From Marivita cryptomonadis (GTDB lineage: Bacteria; Pseudomonadota; Alphaproteobacteria; Rhodobacterales; Rhodobacteraceae), in assembly GCF_002115725.1 (NCBI RefSeq), contig NZ_JFKD01000013.1, positions 62,001-126,000 of the forward strand: 64,000 bases of DNA, read 5' to 3'. Shown piece after piece: positions 40,089 through 49,077 of the stretch; position 1 is the stretch's first letter; each line of letters starts with the position of its first letter. A model generated the notes under the pieces. That model made no database searches and was not told where the DNA came from. It was given only the letters and a program-made list of their open reading frames with translations. The position numbers and the translations under genes were made by a program.

Positions 40089-40951
40089 CTGATCACCTCC
40101 AAACCCTGTGCGTCCCGAAGCGCCTTGAAGTGCTCAGACAGCCGGTGTGTGCCCTGTGGCGGAGCCACCATGTCAATCGCGCAAGCGGACAGGAAGAACG
40201 TCGCCGGTCCATGGACCCGACGCGGTGTGACCCACGGAAGCAGGCTCAACGCGCAGCGTCGCAGGGCATCCGGTAGGTGCGTGATCCGGATCGGCGCACC
40301 GATACTGGCGAATGCCAATTCGGCGAGTTCGACCTGTGTAAAGGTCTCGGGACCTCCGACATCCTGCCATGCTGTGCCGGCATCGGTTGCGTCTGCCACG
40401 ACATGTGCCAAATCCGCGCCATGGATCGGGTTCATCCGGGTCAGACCTGACCCGAACAGCCAGACGCGCCCCGACCGCGCCATGCTCAGAACGTCCTCTA
40501 TGTCAGAAAAATAGCCAGACGGGGCAACCACCGTCGACGCGATCCGAGACGATCGCAGTGCAGCCACGAAATCGGCTTTTGCGGCCACCAGTGGGAGATC
40601 GCGCAAGGCCGCTGCGTTCAGAACATGCAGGTAGGCAAAGCGGCCGACGCGCGCGCGTTCCGCCTCGTGCAGCAGGTTGAGATTGGCCTGATAGTCAACG
40701 TCGCGGTAGCCAACCCCATCGGCTTGTTGTGTGATCCCCAGTGCGGACACCACAAGGTCCACCCCGTCCATAAGCCCTGTCAGGCTTTCGGGCTGCGTCG
40801 CCTCGGCTTCGACCACGCTGCTGGCAGCCAGCGCAACGGCAGTTTTTGCACTGCGCACCAAGGCAATGACGTACCATCCGCGTCGGCTGTATTCGGCGCA
40901 AAGATAGCGCCCAAGATAGCCCGTGGCCCCTGCGATAAAGACTGTTTTCAT
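40085..40951 (-). CDS. NAD(P)-binding SDR/NmrA-like protein
   Basis: A 288-residue atypical short-chain dehydrogenase. It has the N-terminal dinucleotide site TVFIAGATGYLGRYLCAEY, an LVVSALGITQ strand and the YLHVLNAAAL segment, and lacks an obvious catalytic YxxxK. Such proteins act as nucleotide-sensing or ubiquinone-biosynthesis/complex I-associated factors rather than typical dehydrogenases. It is coupled to the downstream membrane protein gene by a 4-base overlap. Confidence 0.82.
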   Translation of the reverse strand: MKTVFIAGATGYLGRYLCAEYSRRGWYVIALVRSAKTAVALAASSVVEAEATQPESLTGLMDGVDLVVSALGITQQADGVGYRDVDYQANLNLLHEAERARVGRFAYLHVLNAAALRDLPLVAAKADFVAALRSSRIASTVVAPSGYFSDIEDVLSMARSGRVWLFGSGLTRMNPIHGADLAHVVADATDAGTAWQDVGGPETFTQVELAELAFASIGAPIRITHLPDALRRCALSLLPWVTPRRVHGPATFFLSACAIDMVAPPQGTHRLSEHFKALRDAQGLEVIR

Positions 40952-40962
40952 GTGGGCCCCCA

Positions 40963-41139
40963 TCATGTCATGGCCAAGCCGATCAGGGCGACACAAGCCG
41001 CCAGACCGACAGCGATGCAAAGCCGCGCCTCGATGGACCGTGATCCGGCGGATTGTCGGACCCGAGCGGGATGCTGTCCGGTCAGAAAATCGTGCATGGC
41101 GTCGAAGCGATGACGCCGAAGTTCAAGTAGAGTGTGCAT
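40963..41139 (-). CDS. Small single-pass membrane protein, 58 aa
   Basis: An open frame starting at an ATG with GAAGGGA upstream and ending 11 bases before the NAD-binding protein gene. The product has a basic N-terminal half (LLELRRHRFDAMHDFL) and one C-terminal hydrophobic helix (LCIAVGLAACVALIGLAM). No family is recognised. Spacing suggests it heads a three-gene operon. Confidence 0.45.
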   Translation of the reverse strand: MHTLLELRRHRFDAMHDFLTGQHPARVRQSAGSRSIEARLCIAVGLAACVALIGLAMT

Positions 41140-41160
41140 GGAAACGTCCCTTCGAAACCG

Positions 41161-41526
41161 TCAGCCGACAACCGGGTGGCCGCGGCCCTTCAGGCACGCG
41201 ATGACGATGGCCTTTCGCCGCTCCGACACGTCAGCGGCACTTGCGATACCTCCGGCAAGAGCGCCCGCAACAGCACCCCCCAGCGCGTCGCCGTCTTCGT
41301 CCAAGTCGCCCAGCACAGCGCCCGCGCCTGCGCCCATTGCGGCGGCACCAAGGGTTTCCTGATCGAACTGGCGTTGGTTCCGCGCCAGAGCCCGGCACGC
41401 GGCCAGATCGGCGTCGAAAGCCGCGTTGGCGGGACCATCAAGGATCGGCGTGTGGTTTGTGCCGCTATCGGTACAGGCTGCGATCAAGAAAACGGTGCCG
41501 AACGCGGCAGAGGTCAATCGTTTCAT
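41161..41526 (-). CDS. Glycine-zipper lipoprotein
   Basis: A 121-residue predicted outer-membrane or periplasmic lipoprotein. A signal peptide ends in a lipobox (FLIAAC, Cys at about 18). A glycine-zipper segment (LGAAAMGAGAGAVLGDLDEDGDALGGAVAGALAGGIASA) follows, then a short Cys-containing tail. Related proteins insert hairpins in the envelope. The ATG at 41526 is used because it starts the signal peptide. Confidence 0.72.
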   Translation of the reverse strand: MKRLTSAAFGTVFLIAACTDSGTNHTPILDGPANAAFDADLAACRALARNQRQFDQETLGAAAMGAGAGAVLGDLDEDGDALGGAVAGALAGGIASAADVSERRKAIVIACLKGRGHPVVG

Positions 41527-41642
41527 GTGGAGTGTCCTTTTGCATCCAAAGTGATGGGTGCGGACATATCCACGCGGGCGAATTTCGGGGATGACCTCAG
41601 GTATCAATCAATTGACACCTCGACCCAATCTGGGTGTCCGGG

Positions 41643-42668
41643 TCAGGTGACGGTGTCTCGAAAGGCGGTTGGGCTTTGGCCGGTCCAGCGGCGGAACGCG
41701 CGTACAAAGGACGATGCTTCCGAAAAGCCAAGGAGATAGGCGGTTTCGTTTACCGACACTTTGCGTGCAGCCAGATAGTCGCGGGCCATGCGGTGACGCA
41801 GGTCGTCGTGGATGTCCGCAAAGGTCACGCCCTCTTCCTTGAGCCGCCGGTACAGTGTTTGACGGCTCATGCCCAAATCTCGGGCCACCTTGTCCATCGA
41901 CAGGGAGCCTTCGTGCAGATCCGGCAGGATATGCGCCTCTATGCGGTCGCGAAACGTGTCGCTTTGCCCAAGATCATGCAGCAACTGGTCGGCATGGCGG
42001 GTGAACACCCCGAAGACATAGGTGTTGCCCGGTTCGAATTCCGTATCGCCGGAAATCCAGACAGGATCGATCCGCATGGCGTTGCGTTTGGCATGGAACT
42101 GCACCGGCACCCGGAACAGTTCGGGATACTCGTCCACATGTGGCGGCGGCGCATAGGTCACCTCCAGCTTGAGCGCGAAGGGTCTGTCGGGAAAGGACCG
42201 CCGAAATTCACTGATGAAGCGCGCGAACGAGGCTTCGATCCCAACATAGTCCGATGTTTGGATCGGCAGATGGTCGATGATCCAAACCTCGTTGCCGTCC
42301 TCCAGCAACTCGAACCTGTCGTGATCGCCGGGAATATTGGCGTCGGCCATAAGTCTGAGATATCGGTTCAACTGTTCAATCGAATGGGGCAGGGACGCGG
42401 CGTGGTGCACGATCTGCCCAACCACCGAGATCATCTCAAGCCGCGACTCAAGCGTGTGTCGCAGCAAAAGCGCTGTATCGCCCGTGGTCGCAATGGCTGC
42501 CGCAATCATGGACTGATACGCCAAAACCGGTACGCGCTGGTCCTGATCCGTCAGATCAGCAGGCGCCAACCCGGCCGACTGCAACAGCGCTTGCCTGTCT
42601 GCACCGCGCGACACCGCGTAGTCGAGAAGCGCCGACACAAATCCCGCGGCCATCATCGCCTGTGCCAT
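41643..42668 (-). CDS. AraC-family transcriptional regulator
   Basis: A 341-residue regulator. The N-terminal 200 residues match the arabinose-binding-like domain of the OruR/ArgR group (FALKLEVTYAPPPHVDEYPELFRVPVQFHAKRNAMRID). The C-terminus carries two helix-turn-helix units: LSMDKVARDLGMSRQTLYRRLKEEGVTFADI and SVNETAYLLGFSEASSFVRAFRRWTGQSPTAFR. It lies downstream of the chemotaxis operon on the same strand after 95 bases. No target gene is obvious. Confidence 0.9.
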   Translation of the reverse strand: MAQAMMAAGFVSALLDYAVSRGADRQALLQSAGLAPADLTDQDQRVPVLAYQSMIAAAIATTGDTALLLRHTLESRLEMISVVGQIVHHAASLPHSIEQLNRYLRLMADANIPGDHDRFELLEDGNEVWIIDHLPIQTSDYVGIEASFARFISEFRRSFPDRPFALKLEVTYAPPPHVDEYPELFRVPVQFHAKRNAMRIDPVWISGDTEFEPGNTYVFGVFTRHADQLLHDLGQSDTFRDRIEAHILPDLHEGSLSMDKVARDLGMSRQTLYRRLKEEGVTFADIHDDLRHRMARDYLAARKVSVNETAYLLGFSEASSFVRAFRRWTGQSPTAFRDTVT

Positions 42669-42763
42669 GATCCCAAAACATCCCTTGGTCCAGGGCCAGC
42701 ATAGGCCATCGGATCAAACCGACGGAACCCCCAAATCCGGCATGATGGCCGGTCAGGGGGGCT

Positions 42764-44491
42764 TTAGAAAAAGATGTCGTCGAACGGATCGTCGCTGGCC
42801 GCCGGAGCAGGGGCTGTTTCGGCAACGACAGTCGGCATCTCGGTGTCTTCGGAGACCGGGGGCAGAATGACTTTGCGATGAATGTCGCGTTCTCGTTCCA
42901 TTGTGTAGATGGCGAACACCTCGGTCGCGACGCTGTCTTCCTTGCCGGGATAGCCATCCTGTTCGCAATCGTGGCTGAACATCCGCGCCGTTTTCTCGAT
43001 CAGGTGCGCGTGGTCTGTGACTGGTGTCAGCCATCCGCGCGATTCATCCAGCGTTTCCCGGATCTCAGAGACGATTTCGCCACTGCGATATGCCGCTTCG
43101 CCGATGTCGTTGACGCCGTCCGACAATTGCCGCACGGTGCCTTGCGGCAGGGCGTTGGCGCGTTCGCTGGCGGTTTCCAGCAAGACGATGGTTTCGCCAG
43201 CGAGTTCGATCATTTCGGCCAATTCGGTTTTCACCACAGGCAACCGTGCAGAGGCGTCGCGCGCCAGCTGCTGCAATTGACCCGCGATTTCCCGCAGCGC
43301 CAGACCCCGACGCCCAAGTCGGGCGCAAGCGATCACTGCGTTGATCCCGATCATGCGCATCCGCGCCTCAAAGGATTCCCCGGCGGCAATAATGCTGGTG
43401 AGGGCTTCGAACTCTTGCGAAAGCGTGCGCGCAAAGGCCATGAGCTGGTCTTGGGTCGTGACGGCTTGCGCGATCCGGGTTTCGATTTCCTCAAGCCCGG
43501 TCTTCAACTTCCGCGATCCGTTGCGCTGTTCGAAGACCTGCAAATGGTCACGGACAAGGTTCAGAATGCCCTGTTGCAGCGCTGCCGATCCTTCGCGGAT
43601 ATTGTCGACGCCATCGGCGTGCGCCTGTGCGATGTCCTCCATCTGGTGTGCGGCCAACGCCGTCAAAGCCTCGGTTTCGTCCCAGGCTCCGGGAATCCGT
43701 TCCAGTATGGTCAGCACATGCTCCAAGCGCTGGCGGGTCGTGTCGCCGATTTGCAATCCGGCCACGGCGGTCGCTGACGCGCCCATCAGGGCTTTGGATT
43801 GGTCGGCAATTTCGGCACTGGCCGAGCCGAGCGTTTTGATATGCTCTTCAAAACTCGCCAATTCGCGGTTCAGGGCGGCAACCGGACCGGACAGGCTGGA
43901 TGTCAGCAGGTCCCCGAGAAAGCGTGCACGGGTCAGCGCGTCGTCGCTGCCTTTCTTGATGCGTTGCATCGCCTCGTCCAGACCGGACAGGATGGTTCCC
44001 AATTCGGCCACGAGGCGTGTTGCATCCTCGGTGAAACCGGTCAGGTTCGATCCATTGTCTTCGGGGCCGACCCGGATGGCTGCGACCGTAATCCGCGCGT
44101 TCAGAACTACGATGTTCATCATCTTGAGTATGTCGCGCAATTCGCGCACCTGTCCGTCGACACCGCGCGCACGGGTCATCAGCGCTGTGACGTTGTCGAG
44201 AACCTTGAGCACTTCGTCGGACAGGGATCGCATCTCGGTGTCATGCCATTGCCCGTGCTGACGCAGCTCTGACAAGGTGCCCTTTGCGTTCATCTCGTCA
44301 AAGACCGCCAGCACATTACGCGTCTTGCCCAAGGCATCCGACGTCGCAGACAGATGATCGCCCGCCACAAGGAAAACCGCTTCCGTCTTCCGGCAGAGGT
44401 TCGAGATTGCGCGTTCCCGCGCTAAAAGGTCGTTGGGTTGTCCAGACGATGAGGCAGGAGCGTAAACCGCGTCGGTCAAGTAATCTTTCAT
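42764..44491 (-). CDS. Soluble MCP-like helical protein of the chemotaxis operon
   Basis: A 575-residue, almost fully helical protein with no membrane helix or signal peptide. Segments such as RDILKMMNIVVLNARITVAAIRVG and MRMIGINAVIACARLGRRGLALREIAGQLQQLARDASAR echo the hairpin region of methyl-accepting proteins twice, but the canonical signalling-tip sequence is absent. It ends in an acidic DDPFDDIFF tail. It lies 4 bases after cheB as the last gene of the operon. It may be a cytoplasmic scaffold or receptor-like modulator. Confidence 0.65.
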   Translation of the reverse strand: MKDYLTDAVYAPASSSGQPNDLLARERAISNLCRKTEAVFLVAGDHLSATSDALGKTRNVLAVFDEMNAKGTLSELRQHGQWHDTEMRSLSDEVLKVLDNVTALMTRARGVDGQVRELRDILKMMNIVVLNARITVAAIRVGPEDNGSNLTGFTEDATRLVAELGTILSGLDEAMQRIKKGSDDALTRARFLGDLLTSSLSGPVAALNRELASFEEHIKTLGSASAEIADQSKALMGASATAVAGLQIGDTTRQRLEHVLTILERIPGAWDETEALTALAAHQMEDIAQAHADGVDNIREGSAALQQGILNLVRDHLQVFEQRNGSRKLKTGLEEIETRIAQAVTTQDQLMAFARTLSQEFEALTSIIAAGESFEARMRMIGINAVIACARLGRRGLALREIAGQLQQLARDASARLPVVKTELAEMIELAGETIVLLETASERANALPQGTVRQLSDGVNDIGEAAYRSGEIVSEIRETLDESRGWLTPVTDHAHLIEKTARMFSHDCEQDGYPGKEDSVATEVFAIYTMERERDIHRKVILPPVSEDTEMPTVVAETAPAPAASDDPFDDIFF

Positions 44492-44495
44492 AGTA

Positions 44496-45593
44496 TCACC
44501 CAGCTTTGCGGGACTTGCCGCTGTACCAGCTCATGATTTCGGCGGACATTTGTGACAGAGGGGCGAGCTTGTCGACAACACCGGCTTCCACGGCCGAGCG
44601 CGGCATGCCGTACACCACACAGCTTTCCTCGGTCTGTGCCACGGTGTAGCCGCCACAGGTTTGGATCTCGCCCATACAAGTCGCGCCATCATCGCCCATG
44701 CCGGTCAGGATAACGCCCATCGCGTTTTCGCCAGCAGCTTGCGCCGCGGAGCGAAACAGCACATCGACCGAAGGACGGTGTCGGGACACATAAGGGCCAT
44801 TCGCCACTTCAACGACATAGCCACGGCCTTCGCGGTGGATCAGCAGATGCTGGTCGCCCGGAGCGATCAGGGCACAGCCTGGGGTGAGCCTGTCGCCATT
44901 CGACGCCTCGATGACCTCGATCTTGCAGCGTTCGTTCAAACGTCGGGCCAGCGGTCCTGTGAATTCGGCGGGCATATGCTGGACGATTGCGATCGGGGGC
45001 GCGTTCTCGGGCAATCCAGTAAGAACCTGACGCAAAGCATCCGGGCCGCCAGTCGACGATCCAATCACGACAAGAGGTGTCGGACCGGCGCGTCGGACAG
45101 CCGGGCGTTTTGCAAGGATCTTGTCAGGGGACAGGCGTGCATCAGAGCGGCCTTCTTCCGTATTGACGCCGCGTGATGGGACATTCGGACGTTCGCCAAC
45201 CGCCGCCCGAACCGCTTGGCCGATCCGCAGGGCTGCCCGGGTGCGGGCGTCCACGGTCGTAAGGTCGGGTTTGGCAAGAACCTCGGCCGCGCCCAAATCC
45301 AGTGCCGTCATCGCGGCCATGGAGCCTTTTTGCGAATGGCTGGAGCAAACAATGACCGGAACTGGGCATTGCGTCATGATCTTCTTGAGAAAGGTCAGGC
45401 CATCCATGCGGGGCATTTCGATGTCCAGCAGGATCGCATCGGGCAGTTCGTGCTTCATCCGCTCAACCGCGACAAACGGGTCTTGCGCCGTGCCGAACAG
45501 TGTCAGGCCGGGATCGGCGTTGATGATCGCCGAGAAGGCTGTTCTAACGGCAACGCTATCATCTACGATCAACACACTGATAAGATTTGTCAT
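44496..45593 (-). CDS. cheB: Chemotaxis protein-glutamate methylesterase CheB
   Basis: A 365-residue response regulator that removes methyl groups from receptors. The receiver domain has VLIVDDS and the phospho-acceptor Asp57 (ILLDIEMPRMDG). The C-terminal esterase has the catalytic Ser in IGSSTGGPDAL, the His in IVQHMPAEFT and the Asp in GMGDDGATC. It follows cheR with a 1-base gap. Length and domain order are normal. Confidence 0.95.
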   Translation of the reverse strand: MTNLISVLIVDDSVAVRTAFSAIINADPGLTLFGTAQDPFVAVERMKHELPDAILLDIEMPRMDGLTFLKKIMTQCPVPVIVCSSHSQKGSMAAMTALDLGAAEVLAKPDLTTVDARTRAALRIGQAVRAAVGERPNVPSRGVNTEEGRSDARLSPDKILAKRPAVRRAGPTPLVVIGSSTGGPDALRQVLTGLPENAPPIAIVQHMPAEFTGPLARRLNERCKIEVIEASNGDRLTPGCALIAPGDQHLLIHREGRGYVVEVANGPYVSRHRPSVDVLFRSAAQAAGENAMGVILTGMGDDGATCMGEIQTCGGYTVAQTEESCVVYGMPRSAVEAGVVDKLAPLSQMSAEIMSWYSGKSRKAG

Positions 45594-45594
45594 T

Positions 45595-46446
45595 TTAGAC
45601 TTCCTTGCGATAGATCGCGGGTGCGACCTGACGGAAATGCGGCATACGCACGATCATGCTTTCTGAATGGCCGACAAACAGATGCCCACCTGGTGCAAGA
45701 TGTCGGCCAACTCTGTGAAGAACCGCCAATTGCATATCCGGGTCGAAATAGATCAGGACATTGCGCAGGAAGATGATGTCGAGATCGCGGTCGACATTGT
45801 AGTCCTCTTGGATGAGGTTCATCTTCTTGAAGTGAACACGATTGCGCAGGGCGGGCGACATCCGCCATTTGCCCTGCCATTCGTTCTGGCCTGCGTAAAG
45901 ATATCTGCTGCGCAGCGCTTCGGGCACCGGCGCGATGACCGTATCGGAATAGATACCCCGGCGCGCATGTTCGAGCACACGACCGGAAATATCCGTGCCA
46001 AGGATGCCCCAGTTGAACCCGGGATAGGCCAATGCATGTTCGGCCAGCAGCAGGGCTATGCTGTAGGATTCAGCGCCGGTCGAGGCAGCCGCACTCCAGG
46101 CTTTGAACACGCCTGAACCAGCACGGGTCTGATTGCTTCCGAGAATGACATTCCGAAGGTAGTGGAAGTGGTCGATTTCGCGGAAAAAGTCGGTCTTGTT
46201 GGTGGTAACCGTTTCTTCGATGTGCCGCATCTCAGAGGTAAGACCGTCATTTTCGAACAGGTGCCTGAAATATTCCTGAATATTGTTCAGGCCCAAGGCG
46301 CGCACCCGGCTGGCAAGGCGGGTTTCGATCATCCCGCGTTTGGTCTGCGGGATGCAAACACCAATAGAGTCCTGCACCATGCGGGCGAATGCCTCGAAGC
46401 CCAGCTGCGCGTCACCGAGGGGAGCTTGGTTCATCACAAGGGTCAT
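45595..46446 (-). CDS. cheR: Chemotaxis protein methyltransferase CheR
   Basis: A 283-residue S-adenosylmethionine-dependent enzyme that methylates receptor glutamates. It has the N-terminal helical domain (FARMVQDSIGVCIPQTKRGMIETRLASRVRALGL), the VTTNKTDFFREIDHFHYL segment, the SAM site KAWSAAASTGAESYSIALLL (variant of CxxGEEPYS), and DIIFLRNVLIYFDPDMQ. The start overlaps the cheW stop by 4 bases. Confidence 0.94.
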   Translation of the reverse strand: MTLVMNQAPLGDAQLGFEAFARMVQDSIGVCIPQTKRGMIETRLASRVRALGLNNIQEYFRHLFENDGLTSEMRHIEETVTTNKTDFFREIDHFHYLRNVILGSNQTRAGSGVFKAWSAAASTGAESYSIALLLAEHALAYPGFNWGILGTDISGRVLEHARRGIYSDTVIAPVPEALRSRYLYAGQNEWQGKWRMSPALRNRVHFKKMNLIQEDYNVDRDLDIIFLRNVLIYFDPDMQLAVLHRVGRHLAPGGHLFVGHSESMIVRMPHFRQVAPAIYRKEV

Positions 46447-46907
46447 GCCGCACTGAGTTCCGAGGTAAGACCGTCGAACATGCGGTCGACATCTAGAACG
46501 GTGACGAGTTTTCCGTTCCTGCGACCGATGCCTGCAATCATACGATCTCGCCAGTTGAAAAGGCCCGCCTCGGGCAAGGGTTCCATGTCGTCATTGTCCA
46601 AAGCGGCAACTTCGATCACGCGATCTGCACGGAAGCCGACAACCGTCTGCCGACCACCGCTGCGCACCCAGAACACCACGATCCGCGACATCTCGGTATC
46701 GGCCGTGGGGACCATGCCGAGCAACGCCCGCAAATCCGCAACCGCCACACCCATGCCGCGGACATCAATCATGCCCAGAAGCTGCGCTGGCGCATTCGGC
46801 ATCCGGGTGATTGGTCGCAGGTCCAGGATTTCCTGGACCCGCTCCACGGGCAAAGCGAAGACTTCGTCGTCGCAGGCCAAAGTCAGAACGGCACCGACTG
46901 AGGACAT
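46443..46907 (-). CDS. cheW: Chemotaxis coupling protein CheW (second copy)
   Basis: A 154-residue SH3-like adaptor linking receptors to CheA. Family marks are FALPVERVQEILDLRPITRMPNAPAQLLGMIDVRGMGVAVADLRALLG and FRADRVIEVAAL. It starts at the receptor gene stop (TAATG overlap) and overlaps cheR by 4 bases. It is distinct from the CheW encoded upstream of the receptor. Confidence 0.92.
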   Translation of the reverse strand: MSSVGAVLTLACDDEVFALPVERVQEILDLRPITRMPNAPAQLLGMIDVRGMGVAVADLRALLGMVPTADTEMSRIVVFWVRSGGRQTVVGFRADRVIEVAALDNDDMEPLPEAGLFNWRDRMIAGIGRRNGKLVTVLDVDRMFDGLTSELSAA

Positions 46908-48595
46908 TATCCGGCACTCCGCGGACGAAAGCTGCTGTCGAGATCGTCGGCGCTGTCACGCAGATCGAAGTCGAAACCGCCAGACGACTTGGCTTCCTTG
47001 CCGCCCACCAACCGGATCGCCTTTTTGGCCAGGTTCGTGTTGCGGACGAAGACGGCGGGTTCGGACTGCGCATCGTCGGAGACGAGGAAGAACTTGATCG
47101 ACGCCTGAAGCTGCTCGGACTGGCTTGCAAGGGCTTCAGCGGTTGTCGACATCTCGTCTGCCGCCGAAGTGTTTTCCTGGGTGACCTTGTCCAGCTGCTG
47201 GATGGCGATGTTCACCTGCGTGGCACCTGCATCCTGCTCTTGGCTGGCGCGGGAGATCTCGGCGACAAGCTGCGATGTCCGTTCGATATCCGGGACCAGT
47301 TCCTCAAGCATTTCGCCTGCTTCCTGCGCGGCTTTCACAGTGTTGCCCGATAGATTGGAAATCTCGCCGGCGGCTGACTGGCTGCGTTCCGCAAGCTTGC
47401 GTACTTCGGACGCCACAACTGCAAAGCCACGACCATGTTCGCCCGCACGGGCCGCTTCCACAGCCGCATTGAGAGCCAGAAGATCGGTCTGACGTGCGAT
47501 CTCTTGCACCACGAGGATCTTTTCGGCGATCGTCTGCATAGCATTGACGGCCCGCGACACGGCTGCACCGCTTTCGCGTGCATCAGATGCGGATTTCAGG
47601 GCCATCTTTTCCGTGTCCGCAGCATTCTTCGCGCTTTGCTTGATGTTGGCTGCCATTTGTTCCATCGAGGCAGAGGCCTCTTCGGTCGCACTGGCCTGCT
47701 CTGTCGCACCCTGGCTCAGGGCTTCGGAGGTTGCAGACATCTCGGAAGCGCCGGTCGCCACATCGCGAGACGCAGACGATACGTTTGCCACAACTTCCCG
47801 CAGACGCAGAACCATGGTGTTCAATACCCTCAGCAGGTCACCGATTTCATCGTTGCTCGTAGCATCCGTGGTCTGACGCAGATCGCCATTTGCAACGCTT
47901 TCCGCGAGTGTCACAGCCGAACCGAGTGCGTGCTTCATGCGGCTGGTGAAGACCCAGACGATGGCCAGTGAGGCGAGGATAACGAGCAAGCTGACTGCGC
48001 CAATTGCGATCTGGATCTGGCGAGCAATGGTCTGTCCCGCAATCACCTGACGCTCAGCTTCGGCAAGCTGGAAGGAAATGAGCCCATCCAACGCATCATG
48101 CACGCCGTCGATCGGTCCGTAGAAGCTTTTCTTGATGAATTCGAAAAGCACAGGTTCGTTTTGCGTTTCCAGGATGCTCGCAAAGCGATCCATGGCTTGG
48201 TCGGCTTTGACCTTTGCGTCTACCACGATGTCTTTCAGTCTGATTTCTTCGGGCGGCAAGTAAGTCAGCAGATAGGCGTTCCATTGCTCTTCAATGACTG
48301 TACGTGCATGAGCAAGGTCCTCGCTACCGACCTGCCATGAAAGGCCTTCATCCAGAATGCCATTGGCGATCATGCGGGTGTGGATTGTGTATTCATCGTT
48401 GATGGTTTTGAGCTGGTCCAAAGGAATGACGCGATCCGCGTATACCGTTTCGATGCGGCTCAGGATTTTTTCCATCCCAAAGAGCCCGGCGAGACCGACA
48501 ACGATCATCGCGACGAATGTCATCGTTTGAATGGCGATGATCTTGGTGGAAAGGCTGCTGAAAAAGCCCTTCTTTTGAATTTCTTGCTGCATCAT
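46907..48595 (-). CDS. Methyl-accepting chemotaxis protein
   Basis: Transmembrane chemoreceptor of about 562 residues. It has an N-terminal helix ([22 protein letters not shown]), a periplasmic four-helix-type sensor with no named subtype, a second helix ([21 protein letters not shown], around 195-215), a HAMP domain and the signalling domain with the tip [41 protein letters not shown]. Methylation-type glutamines and glutamates flank it. The start is TGATG-coupled to the upstream cheW; a GTG 3 bases earlier is possible. Confidence 0.94.
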   Translation of the reverse strand: MMQQEIQKKGFFSSLSTKIIAIQTMTFVAMIVVGLAGLFGMEKILSRIETVYADRVIPLDQLKTINDEYTIHTRMIANGILDEGLSWQVGSEDLAHARTVIEEQWNAYLLTYLPPEEIRLKDIVVDAKVKADQAMDRFASILETQNEPVLFEFIKKSFYGPIDGVHDALDGLISFQLAEAERQVIAGQTIARQIQIAIGAVSLLVILASLAIVWVFTSRMKHALGSAVTLAESVANGDLRQTTDATSNDEIGDLLRVLNTMVLRLREVVANVSSASRDVATGASEMSATSEALSQGATEQASATEEASASMEQMAANIKQSAKNAADTEKMALKSASDARESGAAVSRAVNAMQTIAEKILVVQEIARQTDLLALNAAVEAARAGEHGRGFAVVASEVRKLAERSQSAAGEISNLSGNTVKAAQEAGEMLEELVPDIERTSQLVAEISRASQEQDAGATQVNIAIQQLDKVTQENTSAADEMSTTAEALASQSEQLQASIKFFLVSDDAQSEPAVFVRNTNLAKKAIRLVGGKEAKSSGGFDFDLRDSADDLDSSFRPRSAG

Positions 48596-49077
48596 CACGC
48601 GGCTACCTTTTCTTTCGCCGCGTCTGCGGCACTGTATGATTTGAAAATCGTGTCGAGGTCCGGGAACATCACGAAGGTGTCTTTGAGCTGGCCGATCCCG
48701 AAAACGAATTCAGGCGGCCAAGGAGACCCCACCGGTGGGACATCCTCGATTTCGGCGGTGTTTATGGTTGTGACCTCGTCGACTTGATCGGCGAGAATGG
48801 CCACGGTGGATTTTTCGTCTCCGATCCGGACCTCAAGAACCAGAACACGTGTGTCTTCGGTTGCGGGTGTGCGCGGAATTCGAAGGGCCACCCGCAGATC
48901 AGCAAGCGGAACGACGACGCCGCGCACATTGATCAGGCCAGTTGCGAAAGAACCGGATTGCGGCACGCGGGTGATCGGCACCATTTCAAGAATCTCGCGC
49001 AGGTATTCGGCCGGAAGAGCCAGTTTTTCCGTGCCCAGTCGGAAGGTAAGGATGTCTGTGTGGCTGGCATTTCTCAT
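48595..49077 (-). CDS. cheW: Chemotaxis coupling protein CheW
   Basis: A 160-residue adaptor with [54 protein letters not shown] and [12 protein letters not shown], the CheW pattern. It lies between cheA (4-base overlap) and the receptor gene. Two CheW proteins in one operon may separate a membrane array from a second assembly such as the soluble MCP-like protein. Confidence 0.93.
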   Translation of the reverse strand: MRNASHTDILTFRLGTEKLALPAEYLREILEMVPITRVPQSGSFATGLINVRGVVVPLADLRVALRIPRTPATEDTRVLVLEVRIGDEKSTVAILADQVDEVTTINTAEIEDVPPVGSPWPPEFVFGIGQLKDTFVMFPDLDTIFKSYSAADAAKEKVAA

